32,591 nt of DNA, taken from assembly GCA_944319925.1 (NCBI GenBank), contig CALUFQ010000035.1, positions 1 through 32,591 on the forward strand, read 5' to 3'. Below the pieces are notes generated by a model, which did no database searches, was not told the origin of the DNA, and worked only from the letters and a program-made list of their open reading frames with translations. The DNA is from an uncultured Paraprevotella sp. (GTDB taxonomy: Bacteria > Bacteroidota > Bacteroidia > Bacteroidales > Bacteroidaceae). The position numbers were made by a program, and so were the translations under genes. Of the stretch, positions 23,910 to 30,657 are shown one piece after another (within the stretch, counting starts at the first letter, position 1; each line of letters opens with the position of its first letter).

Positions 23910-24732
23910 CTTGATATTCTCCTAAAATTTTGAGTTCCTTGGTCAGCGGGGTAATCGCGTCAATGCTTTGCGAATAACGGGTATAATCATCAAACGCCAA
24001 GTCCACGTAAAACATGTATTGCCATTCCTTGCCCACGAAAGGCAGGGACTGGATTTTGGTCAGGTTCAGCTTGTAAAACGAGAGGATGGACAACACCTGC
24101 GAGAGGGCACCTTGTTCGTGGGGAAGAGTGAAGACCAGGCTGGCCTTGTTGGTCTGCCGGATGTCGCGCAGCAGGTTGGCGCGTTGCGGCTGGCAGAACA
24201 CGAGGAAGCGGGTGAAGTTGTGTTTGTTGGTTTCAATGCCTTCTTCCAATACCTTCATGCCGTAGAGCGGGGCGGCAAATTTGGAACAGATGGCGGCGTG
24301 GCCGTGCAGCTGTTCGCGGCTGATGATTTCGGCCGCCCCGGCGGTGTCTCCGGCTTCCACCACTTTGAGTGCGGGGTGGTGTCCCAGGAAATCGCGGCAT
24401 TGCATGAGTGCCACGGGATGGGAGTTGACTTCCTGGAGGTCGTTCCAATCGTCTTCGGGGAGGCAAAGCAGGCTGTGCGAGATGCGCAGTTTGTGTTCCC
24501 CCACGATGGTCAGCCCGCTGTTGCGAAGCAGCTCATAGTTGTGTAACAGGCTGCCGGCGATGGTGTTTTCGATGGCGGCCATGCCGATGATGGTGCTGTC
24601 CCGCTTCACGGTGTCGAACACTTCCTCGAACGTGGCGCAGCAGATAAGTTCGATGTCTTCATGTTCGAAGTAATAGTGGGCGGCCATGTCGTGGTATGAG
24701 CCTTTGATGCCTTGGATTGCGATTCGTTTCAT
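23890..24732 (-). CDS. pheA: Prephenate dehydratase with ACT domain
   Basis: This converts prephenate to phenylpyruvate. The 280-residue protein begins with IQGIKGSYHDMAA, has the catalytic-region motif HNFTRFLVF at about 165-175 and a C-terminal ACT domain (LVFTLPHEQGALSQVLSIL...), which normally binds Phe for feedback inhibition. No chorismate mutase is fused, matching the separate mutase in the same operon. It is the first gene of the Phe/Tyr operon and is preceded by a leader with a Phe/Tyr-rich peptide and a terminator hairpin, so it is probably controlled by attenuation as well as by feedback. Confidence 0.95.
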   Translation of the reverse strand: MKRIAIQGIKGSYHDMAAHYYFEHEDIELICCATFEEVFDTVKRDSTIIGMAAIENTIAGSLLHNYELLRNSGLTIVGEHKLRISHSLLCLPEDDWNDLQEVNSHPVALMQCRDFLGHHPALKVVEAGDTAGAAEIISREQLHGHAAICSKFAAPLYGMKVLEEGIETNKHNFTRFLVFCQPQRANLLRDIRQTNKASLVFTLPHEQGALSQVLSILSFYKLNLTKIQSLPFVGKEWQYMFYVDLAFDDYTRYSQSIDAITPLTKELKILGEYQDGRQTI

Positions 24733-24754
24733 GTTTCTTGGTTTGTCGTTTTAC

Positions 24755-24787
24755 AAAAAAGTCCCGCTTCGGTCGGAAGCGGGACTT
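24755..24787 (-). terminator. Attenuator terminator of the pheA operon
   Basis: On the minus strand AAGTCCCGCTTC (24776-24787) and GAAGCGGGACTT (24759-24770) make a perfect 12-bp stem with a 5-nt loop, followed by a six-T tract (24755-24760). It lies 18 nt after the leader-peptide stop and 22 nt before the pheA ATG, the standard position of a transcription attenuator. Confidence 0.88.
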
Positions 24788-24867
24788 AATCGTTTTTATG
24801 TTTGTTAATATGGTTTTCTGTTTGGTACATACACGACTTCCCGCTTCACTTTGTGGCTAAAGTAAAA
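24776..24867 (-). promoter_or_regulatory. Alternative RNA pairings of the attenuator (1:2 and 2:3)
   Basis: Segment 1 is the codons Phe15-Tyr16-Phe17 (24859-24867), which can pair for 9 bp, including two G-U pairs, with segment 2a (24844-24852, AAAGUGAAG). Segment 2b is GAAGCGGGA (24839-24847), fully complementary over 9 nt to TCCCGCTTC in the 5' arm of the terminator (24776-24784). Segments 2a and 2b share GAAG, so the two pairings exclude each other. A ribosome held on the aromatic codons would block 1:2, allow 2:3 and prevent the terminator. Confidence 0.75.
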
Positions 24868-24909
24868 GTAAAAGAAGAAGTAAAAGTATGTATTGAACAA
24901 TTCTCTCAT
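24805..24909 (-). CDS. Phe/Tyr-rich leader peptide of the pheA operon
   Basis: The frame runs from ATG at 24909 to TAA at 24805-24807, 34 codons. Residues 8-17 are ten consecutive aromatics, YFYFFFYFYF (six Phe, four Tyr), with further Phe at 5 and Tyr at 27 and 34. Such a run by chance is very unlikely, and the operon downstream makes exactly these two amino acids. The peptide is not expected to work as a protein; the ribosome translating it is the sensor of charged tRNA-Phe and tRNA-Tyr, as with PheL of enteric bacteria. The start lies about 18 nt after the predicted transcription start; there is no Shine-Dalgarno site, as is normal in this phylum. An in-frame ATG farther upstream (25008) lies before the promoter and is rejected. 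Confidence 0.88.
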   Translation of the reverse strand: MRELFNTYFYFFFYFYFSHKVKREVVYVPNRKPY

Positions 24910-24933
24910 GTTTTGCACTTTCTGAATATGTGG

Positions 24934-24964
24934 CAAAATTAGGCATTTTTTTGTTTTCTGCCAA
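24934..24964 (-). promoter_or_regulatory. Promoter of the pheA leader
   Basis: On the minus strand TTGG (24961-24964) and TAATTTTG (24934-24941) are separated by 19 nt, which fits the Bacteroides TTTG-N19-21-TAnnTTTG promoter. Transcription would begin near 24927, about 18 nt before the leader-peptide ATG, giving an attenuator RNA of roughly 170-195 nt. Confidence 0.75.
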
Positions 24965-25035
24965 TCTTGGCGTTGTTTTTTTCGCGAAAAAACAGATTTT
25001 TGTTTCAAAATACCTAATTTTGATGACGCGCAAGC

Positions 25036-25068
25036 GGGACAAACCAGGCCAATCAGCCTGATTGTCCC
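25036..25068 (-). terminator. Hairpin just after the TPR gene
   Basis: GGGACAA (25036-25042) and TTGTCCC (25062-25068), with inner AGGC/GCCT, form a stem starting 1 nt after the TPR stop codon. The U tract on the minus strand is poor (CGCTTGCGCGTC), so it may slow or trim rather than end transcripts entering the pheA leader. Confidence 0.5.
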
Positions 25069-25069
25069 A

Positions 25070-25645
25070 TCAAATATTGCTGAACTTCCCGCCCAATGCT
25101 TTCATTGTGTCGGGCGAGGTTTCCAATGCCTTTTTCAGGTCGTCCATCGCGCCGGCCTGGTCGTGTAGCAGAAATCTGACACGTCCCCGTTCCTTGTATC
25201 CTTCGCTGAAGTCCGGCAGGCGTTTCAGGGCTTCGTCCATAACAGCCAGGGCCAAGTCGAGCCGGTGTGTGGCCGTGTAGGCGGTGCTCAGTCCGATGTA
25301 GGCATTCCCTTGACGGGGGTGCTGTTCCTTCACCTTATTATAATATAAGATGGCCGATTCCGCGTCTCCTTGGGCAAGGCGCAGGGCCGCTTTGCGGAGC
25401 AGGGCTTCTTCCGGGGAATCTTCGGTTGCGGGGAGAATGCGGTCGATGTCGGCTTCGGCCTCTTTCGGGCAACCCATGCTTTGGAACACTTCGGCGCGCA
25501 GCAAGAGGGCTTCTTTGTCGTTTCCGTCTTGTGCAAGGATTTGTGTCAGCACGGCGATAGCCGCCAACGGGTCTCCCGCTTCGACTTTTTCGTGTGCTTC
25601 TTTTATATGTATATGTTTGTCCTCTTTTTCCATGTGTCGTTTCAT
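25070..25645 (-). CDS. Tetratricopeptide-repeat protein, unknown function
   Basis: The 191-residue protein has no signal peptide or membrane segment, so it is probably cytoplasmic. It consists of about four helical TPR-like repeats with the usual spacing of small and hydrophobic residues, for example GDPLAAIAVLTQILAQDGNDKEALLLRAEVF, GDAESAILYYNKVKEQHPRQGNAYIGLSTAY and HDQAGAMDDLKKAL. TPRs mediate protein contacts; no partner is evident. It diverges from glmS and has its own -7 box. The start could also be the ATG at 25633. Confidence 0.82.
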   Translation of the reverse strand: MKRHMEKEDKHIHIKEAHEKVEAGDPLAAIAVLTQILAQDGNDKEALLLRAEVFQSMGCPKEAEADIDRILPATEDSPEEALLRKAALRLAQGDAESAILYYNKVKEQHPRQGNAYIGLSTAYTATHRLDLALAVMDEALKRLPDFSEGYKERGRVRFLLHDQAGAMDDLKKALETSPDTMKALGGKFSNI

Positions 25646-25674
25646 TTTGGCGGGGAAGATGCGATGTGTGACTG

Positions 25675-25682
25675 CAAAGATA
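25675..25682 (-). promoter_or_regulatory. -7 promoter box for the TPR gene
   Basis: TATCTTTG on the minus strand fits TAnnTTTG and lies 29 nt before the start codon at 25645. No clear -33 element is seen. Confidence 0.5.
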
Positions 25683-25726
25683 GGCGTTTTTTGGTTGTGG
25701 ATGCCCTAAAAATGCTTAAAAAGATG

Positions 25727-25734
25727 TACTTTTG
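25727..25734 (+). promoter_or_regulatory. -7 promoter box for glmS
   Basis: TACTTTTG fits TAnnTTTG and lies 63 nt upstream of the glmS start, giving a leader of about 55 nt. That leader shows no glmS-ribozyme-like structure. Confidence 0.6.
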
Positions 25735-25797
25735 CAAGATAATCGGTTTTTGTCCGTTTATATATTGCATATACTTAACAGAAAAAAAGAAATTCAC

Positions 25798-27645
25798 ATG
25801 TGTGGAATTGTCGGTTATATAGGAAAAAAGGAAGCTTATCCCATATTGATAAAGGGGTTGAAGCGTTTGGAATATCGTGGTTATGACAGTGCGGGGGTGG
25901 CGCTCATCAGCGACACGGGCGAGTTGAACGTGTATAAGGCCAAAGGCAAGGTGGCAGACTTGGAGCGTTCCGTGGAGTCGAAGGATGTCAGCGGGCACGT
26001 GGGCATCGCGCATACCCGGTGGGCCACGCATGGCGAACCCTGTGCGGCCAACGCCCATCCGCATTATTCCGCTTCGGGCAACCTGGCTTTGATCCACAAC
26101 GGCATCATCGAGAACTATGCCACGCTGAAGGAGCGGCTGGTGCAACGCGGGGTGAAGTTCCGCAGCCAGACGGACTCGGAGGTGCTGGTGCAGCTTATTG
26201 AATATATCCAAATGAGCAATGGCTTGGACTTGCTGGGGGCCGTGCAGGTCGCGTTGCACGAGGTAATCGGGGCATACGCCATTGCCATCCTCGACAAACG
26301 TCACCCCGAGCAAATCATTGCCGCGCGCAAGAGCAGCCCGCTGGTGGTGGGCATCGGGCATGAACATGATTTCTACTTGGCTTCGGACGCGTCGCCCATC
26401 GTGGAATATACCGACAAGGTGGTTTACCTGGAAGACGGCGACATCGCCGTCATTCGTCCGGGGCACGAGCTGAAGGTGGTGGACATGGACAACACGCGGA
26501 TGCACCCCACCGTGAAGACGGTGGACATCAATCTCGGGCAGTTGGAGAAAGGCGGCTACCCGTTCTTTATGCTTAAAGAGATTTTCGAACAGCCTGATTG
26601 CCTGCGCGACTGCATGCGCGGGCGTATCAACGTGGACGCGGACAACGTGACGCTTTCCGCCGTCATCGACCACAAGGACAAGTTGCTCGGCGCGAGCCGT
26701 TTCATCATCGTGGCCTGTGGCACATCGTGGCATGCGGGGCTTATCGGGCAGCAACTTATCGAGAATTATTGCCGCATCCCCGTGTATGTGGAATATGCGT
26801 CTGAGTTCCGTTACCGCAATCCTGTCATCCTGCCCACCGACGTGGTCATTGCCATTTCCCAGTCCGGTGAGACGGCCGACACCTTGGCAGCCATCGAGCT
26901 GGCCCGCAAACAAGGGGCTTTTGTCTTTGGCATTTGTAACTCGGTCGGCTCGTCCATCCCTCGGGCGACGCATACGGGGGCATACATTCACGTGGGGCCG
27001 GAAATCGGGGTGGCCAGCACCAAGGCTTTCACGGGGCAGGTCACGGTGTTGGCCATGCTGACGCTGGCTTTGGCCAAGGCGCGGGGCACTATCTCGCAAG
27101 AGGAGTATGTCAAAATGGTACATGAACTGGTGGCCATTCCCGACAAGATGAAAGAGGCGCTCAAGGCCAACGACCAGATTGCCCAGTTGGCCAAGATGTT
27201 CACCTACGCGCGCAACTGCCTCTACCTGGGTCGCGGTTACAGTTATCCCGTGGCTTTGGAAGGCGCGTTGAAGCTGAAGGAGATTTCTTATATCCACGCC
27301 GAAGGTTACCCGGCGGCGGAAATGAAGCATGGCCCCATCGCGCTCATCGACTCCGAGATGCCGGTGTTTGTCATTGCCACGCGCAACGGGTTGTATGACA
27401 AGGTGGTCAGCAACATCCAGGAGGTCAAGGCGCGGCAAGGCCGTGTCATCGCAATCGTGACCAAAGGAGATACGAAGATTAGGGACTTGGCCGACGAGGT
27501 CATTGAATTGCCCGAGACGATGGAATGTTTCGACCCGTTAGTGACAGCCGTTCCCCTGCAGCTGTTGGCATACCATATCGCCGTGTGCAAGGGAAAGGAC
27601 GTGGACCAGCCGCGCAACTTGGCAAAGTCTGTCACGGTGGAATAA
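25798..27645 (+). CDS. glmS: Glutamine--fructose-6-phosphate aminotransferase
   Basis: GlmS makes glucosamine-6-phosphate, the first step toward peptidoglycan and LPS amino sugars. The start at 25798 puts Cys directly after Met (MCGIVGYIG), which is required because this Cys becomes the N-terminal nucleophile of the glutaminase domain (about 1-220). Two SIS sugar-isomerase domains follow, with CGTSWHAG, SQSGETADTLAA, and a C-terminal PRNLAKSVTVE ending typical of the enzyme. The 615 residues are the normal length. The last 14 bases overlap the 3' end of the convergent kinase gene. Confidence 0.98.
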   Translation: MCGIVGYIGKKEAYPILIKGLKRLEYRGYDSAGVALISDTGELNVYKAKGKVADLERSVESKDVSGHVGIAHTRWATHGEPCAANAHPHYSASGNLALIHNGIIENYATLKERLVQRGVKFRSQTDSEVLVQLIEYIQMSNGLDLLGAVQVALHEVIGAYAIAILDKRHPEQIIAARKSSPLVVGIGHEHDFYLASDASPIVEYTDKVVYLEDGDIAVIRPGHELKVVDMDNTRMHPTVKTVDINLGQLEKGGYPFFMLKEIFEQPDCLRDCMRGRINVDADNVTLSAVIDHKDKLLGASRFIIVACGTSWHAGLIGQQLIENYCRIPVYVEYASEFRYRNPVILPTDVVIAISQSGETADTLAAIELARKQGAFVFGICNSVGSSIPRATHTGAYIHVGPEIGVASTKAFTGQVTVLAMLTLALAKARGTISQEEYVKMVHELVAIPDKMKEALKANDQIAQLAKMFTYARNCLYLGRGYSYPVALEGALKLKEISYIHAEGYPAAEMKHGPIALIDSEMPVFVIATRNGLYDKVVSNIQEVKARQGRVIAIVTKGDTKIRDLADEVIELPETMECFDPLVTAVPLQLLAYHIAVCKGKDVDQPRNLAKSVTVE

Positions 27646-28930
27646 GAGTTCCCTTCCTCGGGATGCGGAGGACGAAGCGGCTGCCTTTGCCCGGCACGGA
27701 GCGCACGGAGAGGTAGCCGTGGTGTTGGTAGGCGATTTGCTTGCAGAGGCTCAGGCCGATGCCGGATCCGTCCGGCTTGGTGGTGAAGAAGGGGACGAAG
27801 ATGCGTTCCTGCACGTCGGCGGGGATGCCCGTGCCGTGGTCTTGCACACTGAGGAGCACTTCGTCGGTGTCCACGTCGCGTCGCAGGCTTACTTCTATCC
27901 CGCCTGCGGGGGCGGATGCCTCGCGGGCGTTCTTCACCAGGTTGATGAGCAGCTGCTCCATTTGCCCGCGGTCGGCCCGGAAGGTGAAGCCGGGATAGGG
28001 TTGGTCGAAGGTGATGTGCGGGTCGTGGAACAGCTTTCGCAGGTGGCTGAAAAGCTCGTCTGCCGGAATCGTGGAGTAGGACGGGGCGGGCAGGCGCGTC
28101 AGTTTCCGGTAGTTTTCCACAAAGTCCAGCAGGCCTTGGCTCCGGTGGTGGATGGCCTGTAGGGCTTGCCTGATGAGCTGTTGTTGCTCCGGGTCGGACG
28201 GTTGCGTGTAGTCAGCCGAGATGAGGGTCTTGCTCAGCGAGAGGATGGGCGTGAGCGAGTTCATGATTTCGTGGGTCAGCACCCGCGTGAGGTTTTTCCA
28301 CGATTCGATTTCTTGCTGTTCTAACACGTGGCGGATGTCGCGCAGCGTGAGGAGAACCAGGGGGTGCGATTCGAGGGTGAAGCGGGTGAGCGACAGCAGC
28401 AGCTCGTGGATTTGTCCGTGCCGTTCCACGTGGACGATGCGGGCAGTGCCCGAGGGAGAGGCCAGCCACGCTTCCGGCAGGACGGGGCGCGGTCCCAGTT
28501 GCTGTTCGGCGGCCCGGTTCATCCATTGTATCTGTCCTTTTTCGTCGCATGACACCACACCGGTGTCCACGTGGTCGAGCAGGTGCTTGTAGTATTGTTG
28601 TTGTGCAGTCTCGTCCAGCAGCTGTTTCCTGTACGATGCCAGCATGTTTTCGATTTCGCGTTCCAGCTCGGCGGTGCTTGCGGTTCCGCCCGTGTCGAGG
28701 ACGGGCAGCTCGTTGGTCCTTCCGTGGCTTTTCTGCTGGATGAAGGAACGGAGGATGCGGACTTGCCGGTTCTGCTTGCGGTGAAGCCAAATGCAGGTAC
28801 CGGCGAATGCGAGGAGGCAAATCGAGGCGGAGAGCCACAGTCTTTTCTCCGCGAAGAAGAAAGTGCCGGTGGCCGTCAGGAACAGGCTGGCGGCGATGGC
28901 GGCGGGCCGGAGGAGGCGCGTGGCTTTCAT
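27632..28930 (-). CDS. NtrY-like membrane histidine kinase
   Basis: From the ATG at 28930 the protein has 432 residues: two transmembrane segments (about 8-27 and 31-49) with almost no periplasmic loop, a PAS-like region (about 113-200), the H box RVLTHEIMNSLTPI with the His at about 220, the N box LINLVKNA (Asn about 334), DHGTGIP and a GSGIGLSLCKQI G box. The lack of a periplasmic domain suggests it senses a membrane or cytoplasmic signal. Its start overlaps the stop of the upstream response regulator gene as ATGA, so the two form a pair. The 3' end overlaps glmS by 14 bases in convergent orientation. Confidence 0.93.
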   Translation of the reverse strand: MKATRLLRPAAIAASLFLTATGTFFFAEKRLWLSASICLLAFAGTCIWLHRKQNRQVRILRSFIQQKSHGRTNELPVLDTGGTASTAELEREIENMLASYRKQLLDETAQQQYYKHLLDHVDTGVVSCDEKGQIQWMNRAAEQQLGPRPVLPEAWLASPSGTARIVHVERHGQIHELLLSLTRFTLESHPLVLLTLRDIRHVLEQQEIESWKNLTRVLTHEIMNSLTPILSLSKTLISADYTQPSDPEQQQLIRQALQAIHHRSQGLLDFVENYRKLTRLPAPSYSTIPADELFSHLRKLFHDPHITFDQPYPGFTFRADRGQMEQLLINLVKNAREASAPAGGIEVSLRRDVDTDEVLLSVQDHGTGIPADVQERIFVPFFTTKPDGSGIGLSLCKQIAYQHHGYLSVRSVPGKGSRFVLRIPRKGTLIPP

Positions 28931-30291
28931 AGTCCCAGTTTTTCTATTTTGCGGTAGAGTGTGTAGCGCGTGATGCCCAGCATCTCGGCAGCCTGGTTCA
29001 GGTGTCCCTCGCTCAGTTGCAGGGCGCGGCGCACGGCCTGGCGTTCCAGTTCCTGCAGGTTGAGGGTCTCGGGCACGGCTTTCGCCGGGGCGGGATAGAG
29101 CGGGAAGTCTTCCGGGGCGAGCCGTTCGTTGTGGCTCAGCACGACGGCCCGTTCGATGGTGTGCTGCAGTTCGCGCACGTTGCCCGGCCAAGGGTATTGC
29201 TGGAGTTTGTTGCGGGTGTCCCGGGTGATGCCTTTCACGGGCTTGTGGTATTTCCGGGCGTATTTTTCGAGGAAGAAGTCGGCCAGCAGCTGGATGTCGT
29301 GTCCCCGTTCGCGCAGGGGCGGGATGTGGATTTCCACGGTGTTGATACGGTAGAAGAGGTCTTGCCGGAAGCGGCCGTCCGCTACTTGGGTGTGCAGGTC
29401 GGCGTTGGTGGCGCAGATAAGGCGCACGTCGATGGGAATCTCCTTGGTGCCGCCCACGCGGACGATGCGCTTCTTTTCTAGTGCTGTCAGCAGTTTGGCT
29501 TGTGCGGAAGGGGAGAGGTTGCCCACCTCGTCCAGGAAGAGCGTGCCGCCGTGCGCCAGTTCCATCCGCCCTTTCTTGCCTTGGTGGGCATCGGTGAACG
29601 CTCCTTTCTCATGGCCGAACAGCTCGCTTTCGAACAGCGTGTCCGGCACGGCACCCACGTCGATGCGCACGAAAGGCTCGGTGGCTCGTGCGGAGCGGTC
29701 CACGAGCAGGCGGGCCAGCACGTCCTTGCCCGTCCCGTTCTCGCCGAGGAGCAGCACGTTGACGTCCGTCCCGCCGATTTGTCCGAGGAGGCCGGCCACG
29801 CGCTTCATGCAGTCCGACTCGCCGATGAGCCGGGGGCGGGCCTCCTCCCGTTCCGCGCTGAGGGCCTCCACCCGTTCCTGCAGCCGTGCCGCGTCGGCCT
29901 GCAGGCGGCGCAGCTTCATGGCCGAATGGAGGGTGGCCAGCAGCTTGTCGTTGTCGTAGGGTTTCGACACGAAGTCCGTGGCGCCGGCCTTGATGGCCTG
30001 CACGGCCTTGTCCGTGTCCGCGTAGGCTGTCATCATGATGACCACCGTGTTCGGGTCGAGCTTCAGGATGGCCTGCAGGCACTCCATGCCTTCCTGTCCG
30101 CTCACGGTGTCGCGGGTGAAGTTCATGTCGAGCAGGACGAGGTCGGGCCGGAAGTCCGTCATGGCGTGTACGAGGCGTTCCGGCGAGCGCATGGTTTTCA
30201 CTTTCTCGGCCTTCGGGCGGAGCAGGAGGTTCAGGGCGAGGAGCACGTCCTCGTTGTCGTCGATGATGAGAATTTTTCCTAATTCGGCCAT
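28927..30291 (-). CDS. NtrC-family sigma-54-dependent response regulator
   Basis: The 454-residue protein has a receiver domain (DD at 11-12, phospho-Asp 55, Thr 88, Lys 110), an AAA+ domain with Walker A GENGTGKD (about 183-190), the sigma-54 contact loop GAFTDA (about 230-235), Walker B LFLDEV, and a Fis-type HTH at the end (LNQAAEMLGITRYTLYRKIEKLGL). GAFTDA differs from GAFTGA by one residue; as far as I know this variant occurs in active members. The start at 30291 puts the receiver domain at the N-terminus. It is transcribed away from the efflux operon, which has a sigma-54-like site, so it probably activates that operon. Confidence 0.94.
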   Translation of the reverse strand: MAELGKILIIDDNEDVLLALNLLLRPKAEKVKTMRSPERLVHAMTDFRPDLVLLDMNFTRDTVSGQEGMECLQAILKLDPNTVVIMMTAYADTDKAVQAIKAGATDFVSKPYDNDKLLATLHSAMKLRRLQADAARLQERVEALSAEREEARPRLIGESDCMKRVAGLLGQIGGTDVNVLLLGENGTGKDVLARLLVDRSARATEPFVRIDVGAVPDTLFESELFGHEKGAFTDAHQGKKGRMELAHGGTLFLDEVGNLSPSAQAKLLTALEKKRIVRVGGTKEIPIDVRLICATNADLHTQVADGRFRQDLFYRINTVEIHIPPLRERGHDIQLLADFFLEKYARKYHKPVKGITRDTRNKLQQYPWPGNVRELQHTIERAVVLSHNERLAPEDFPLYPAPAKAVPETLNLQELERQAVRRALQLSEGHLNQAAEMLGITRYTLYRKIEKLGL

Positions 30292-30382
30292 GTCTGTCGT
30301 TGTTGTCGGGGGCAAAAATAAGCATACTCTTCCGGATTTCCAAGGCTTTTTTGTTTTTGGTACGCCATTGGTGTCCGCAATA

Positions 30383-30417
30383 CCAAGTCTTGGCACTCAC
30401 AGTTTCAAGCCTTGAAA
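30383..30417. promoter_or_regulatory. Two dyads, candidate activator sites
   Basis: CCAAG-T-CTTGG (30383-30393) and TTTCAAG-C-CTTGAAA (30403-30417) are perfect palindromes whose centres are 22 bp apart, about two helical turns. They lie between the divergent regulator and efflux operon, roughly 200-235 bp upstream of the sigma-54-like site. They could be sites for the NtrC-like regulator, but short palindromic repeats are frequent in this genome. Confidence 0.4.
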
Positions 30418-30488
30418 TTCACGATTCCCAAGGCGGGCTGTTCATTTCTGCGAGTGGAACTCATTCTGCAGTCTCATTTTCCCGGTTG

Positions 30489-30515
30489 TTGTGCGGTAGG
30501 AATGCCGCATCTCCT
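30489..30515. repeat. Second copy of the GCCGCATTCCT palindromic repeat
   Basis: Read on the minus strand this starts AGGAGATGCGGCATTCCT and continues ACCGCACAA, closely matching the unit at 6736-6763. The remaining bases from 30418 to 30616 contain a further small hairpin, AGTGCG-TTTC-CGCACT near 30545-30560, and no gene I can recognise. Confidence 0.65.
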
Positions 30516-30616
30516 AATCTTTTTTGTGCGATTTCGCTCACGGAAAGTGCGTTTCCGCACTGGTTTGAGATGGTTTGACTCCTGTAAGTCGTTGGTATGC
30601 GAATGGTTGCGTTTTA

Positions 30617-30631
30617 TGGCACGAAGTTTGA
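30617..30631 (+). promoter_or_regulatory. Candidate sigma-54 promoter of the efflux operon
   Basis: TGGCACG-N4-TTGA lies 26 nt before the TolC-like start codon. It matches the sigma-54 consensus TGGCACG-N4-TTGC except for the C of the -12 GC, which is A. The adjacent divergent gene encodes a sigma-54-dependent activator, which raises its plausibility. Confidence 0.5.
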
Positions 30632-30657
30632 AAGAAATCTTGGAAAAGAAACGGGAC

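Noticed and set aside
24910-25008. Upstream extension of the leader peptide to an ATG at 25008
   Set aside because: This part lies before or across the promoter (24934-24964), so it would not be transcribed from it.
25735-25797. glmS ribozyme in the glmS leader
   Set aside because: The leader is only about 55 nt, AT-rich and without the ribozyme's paired cores, which are known mainly from Gram-positive bacteria.
25642-27438. Minus-strand open frame of 598 codons opposite glmS
   Set aside because: Antisense shadow of glmS, which has all its catalytic motifs.
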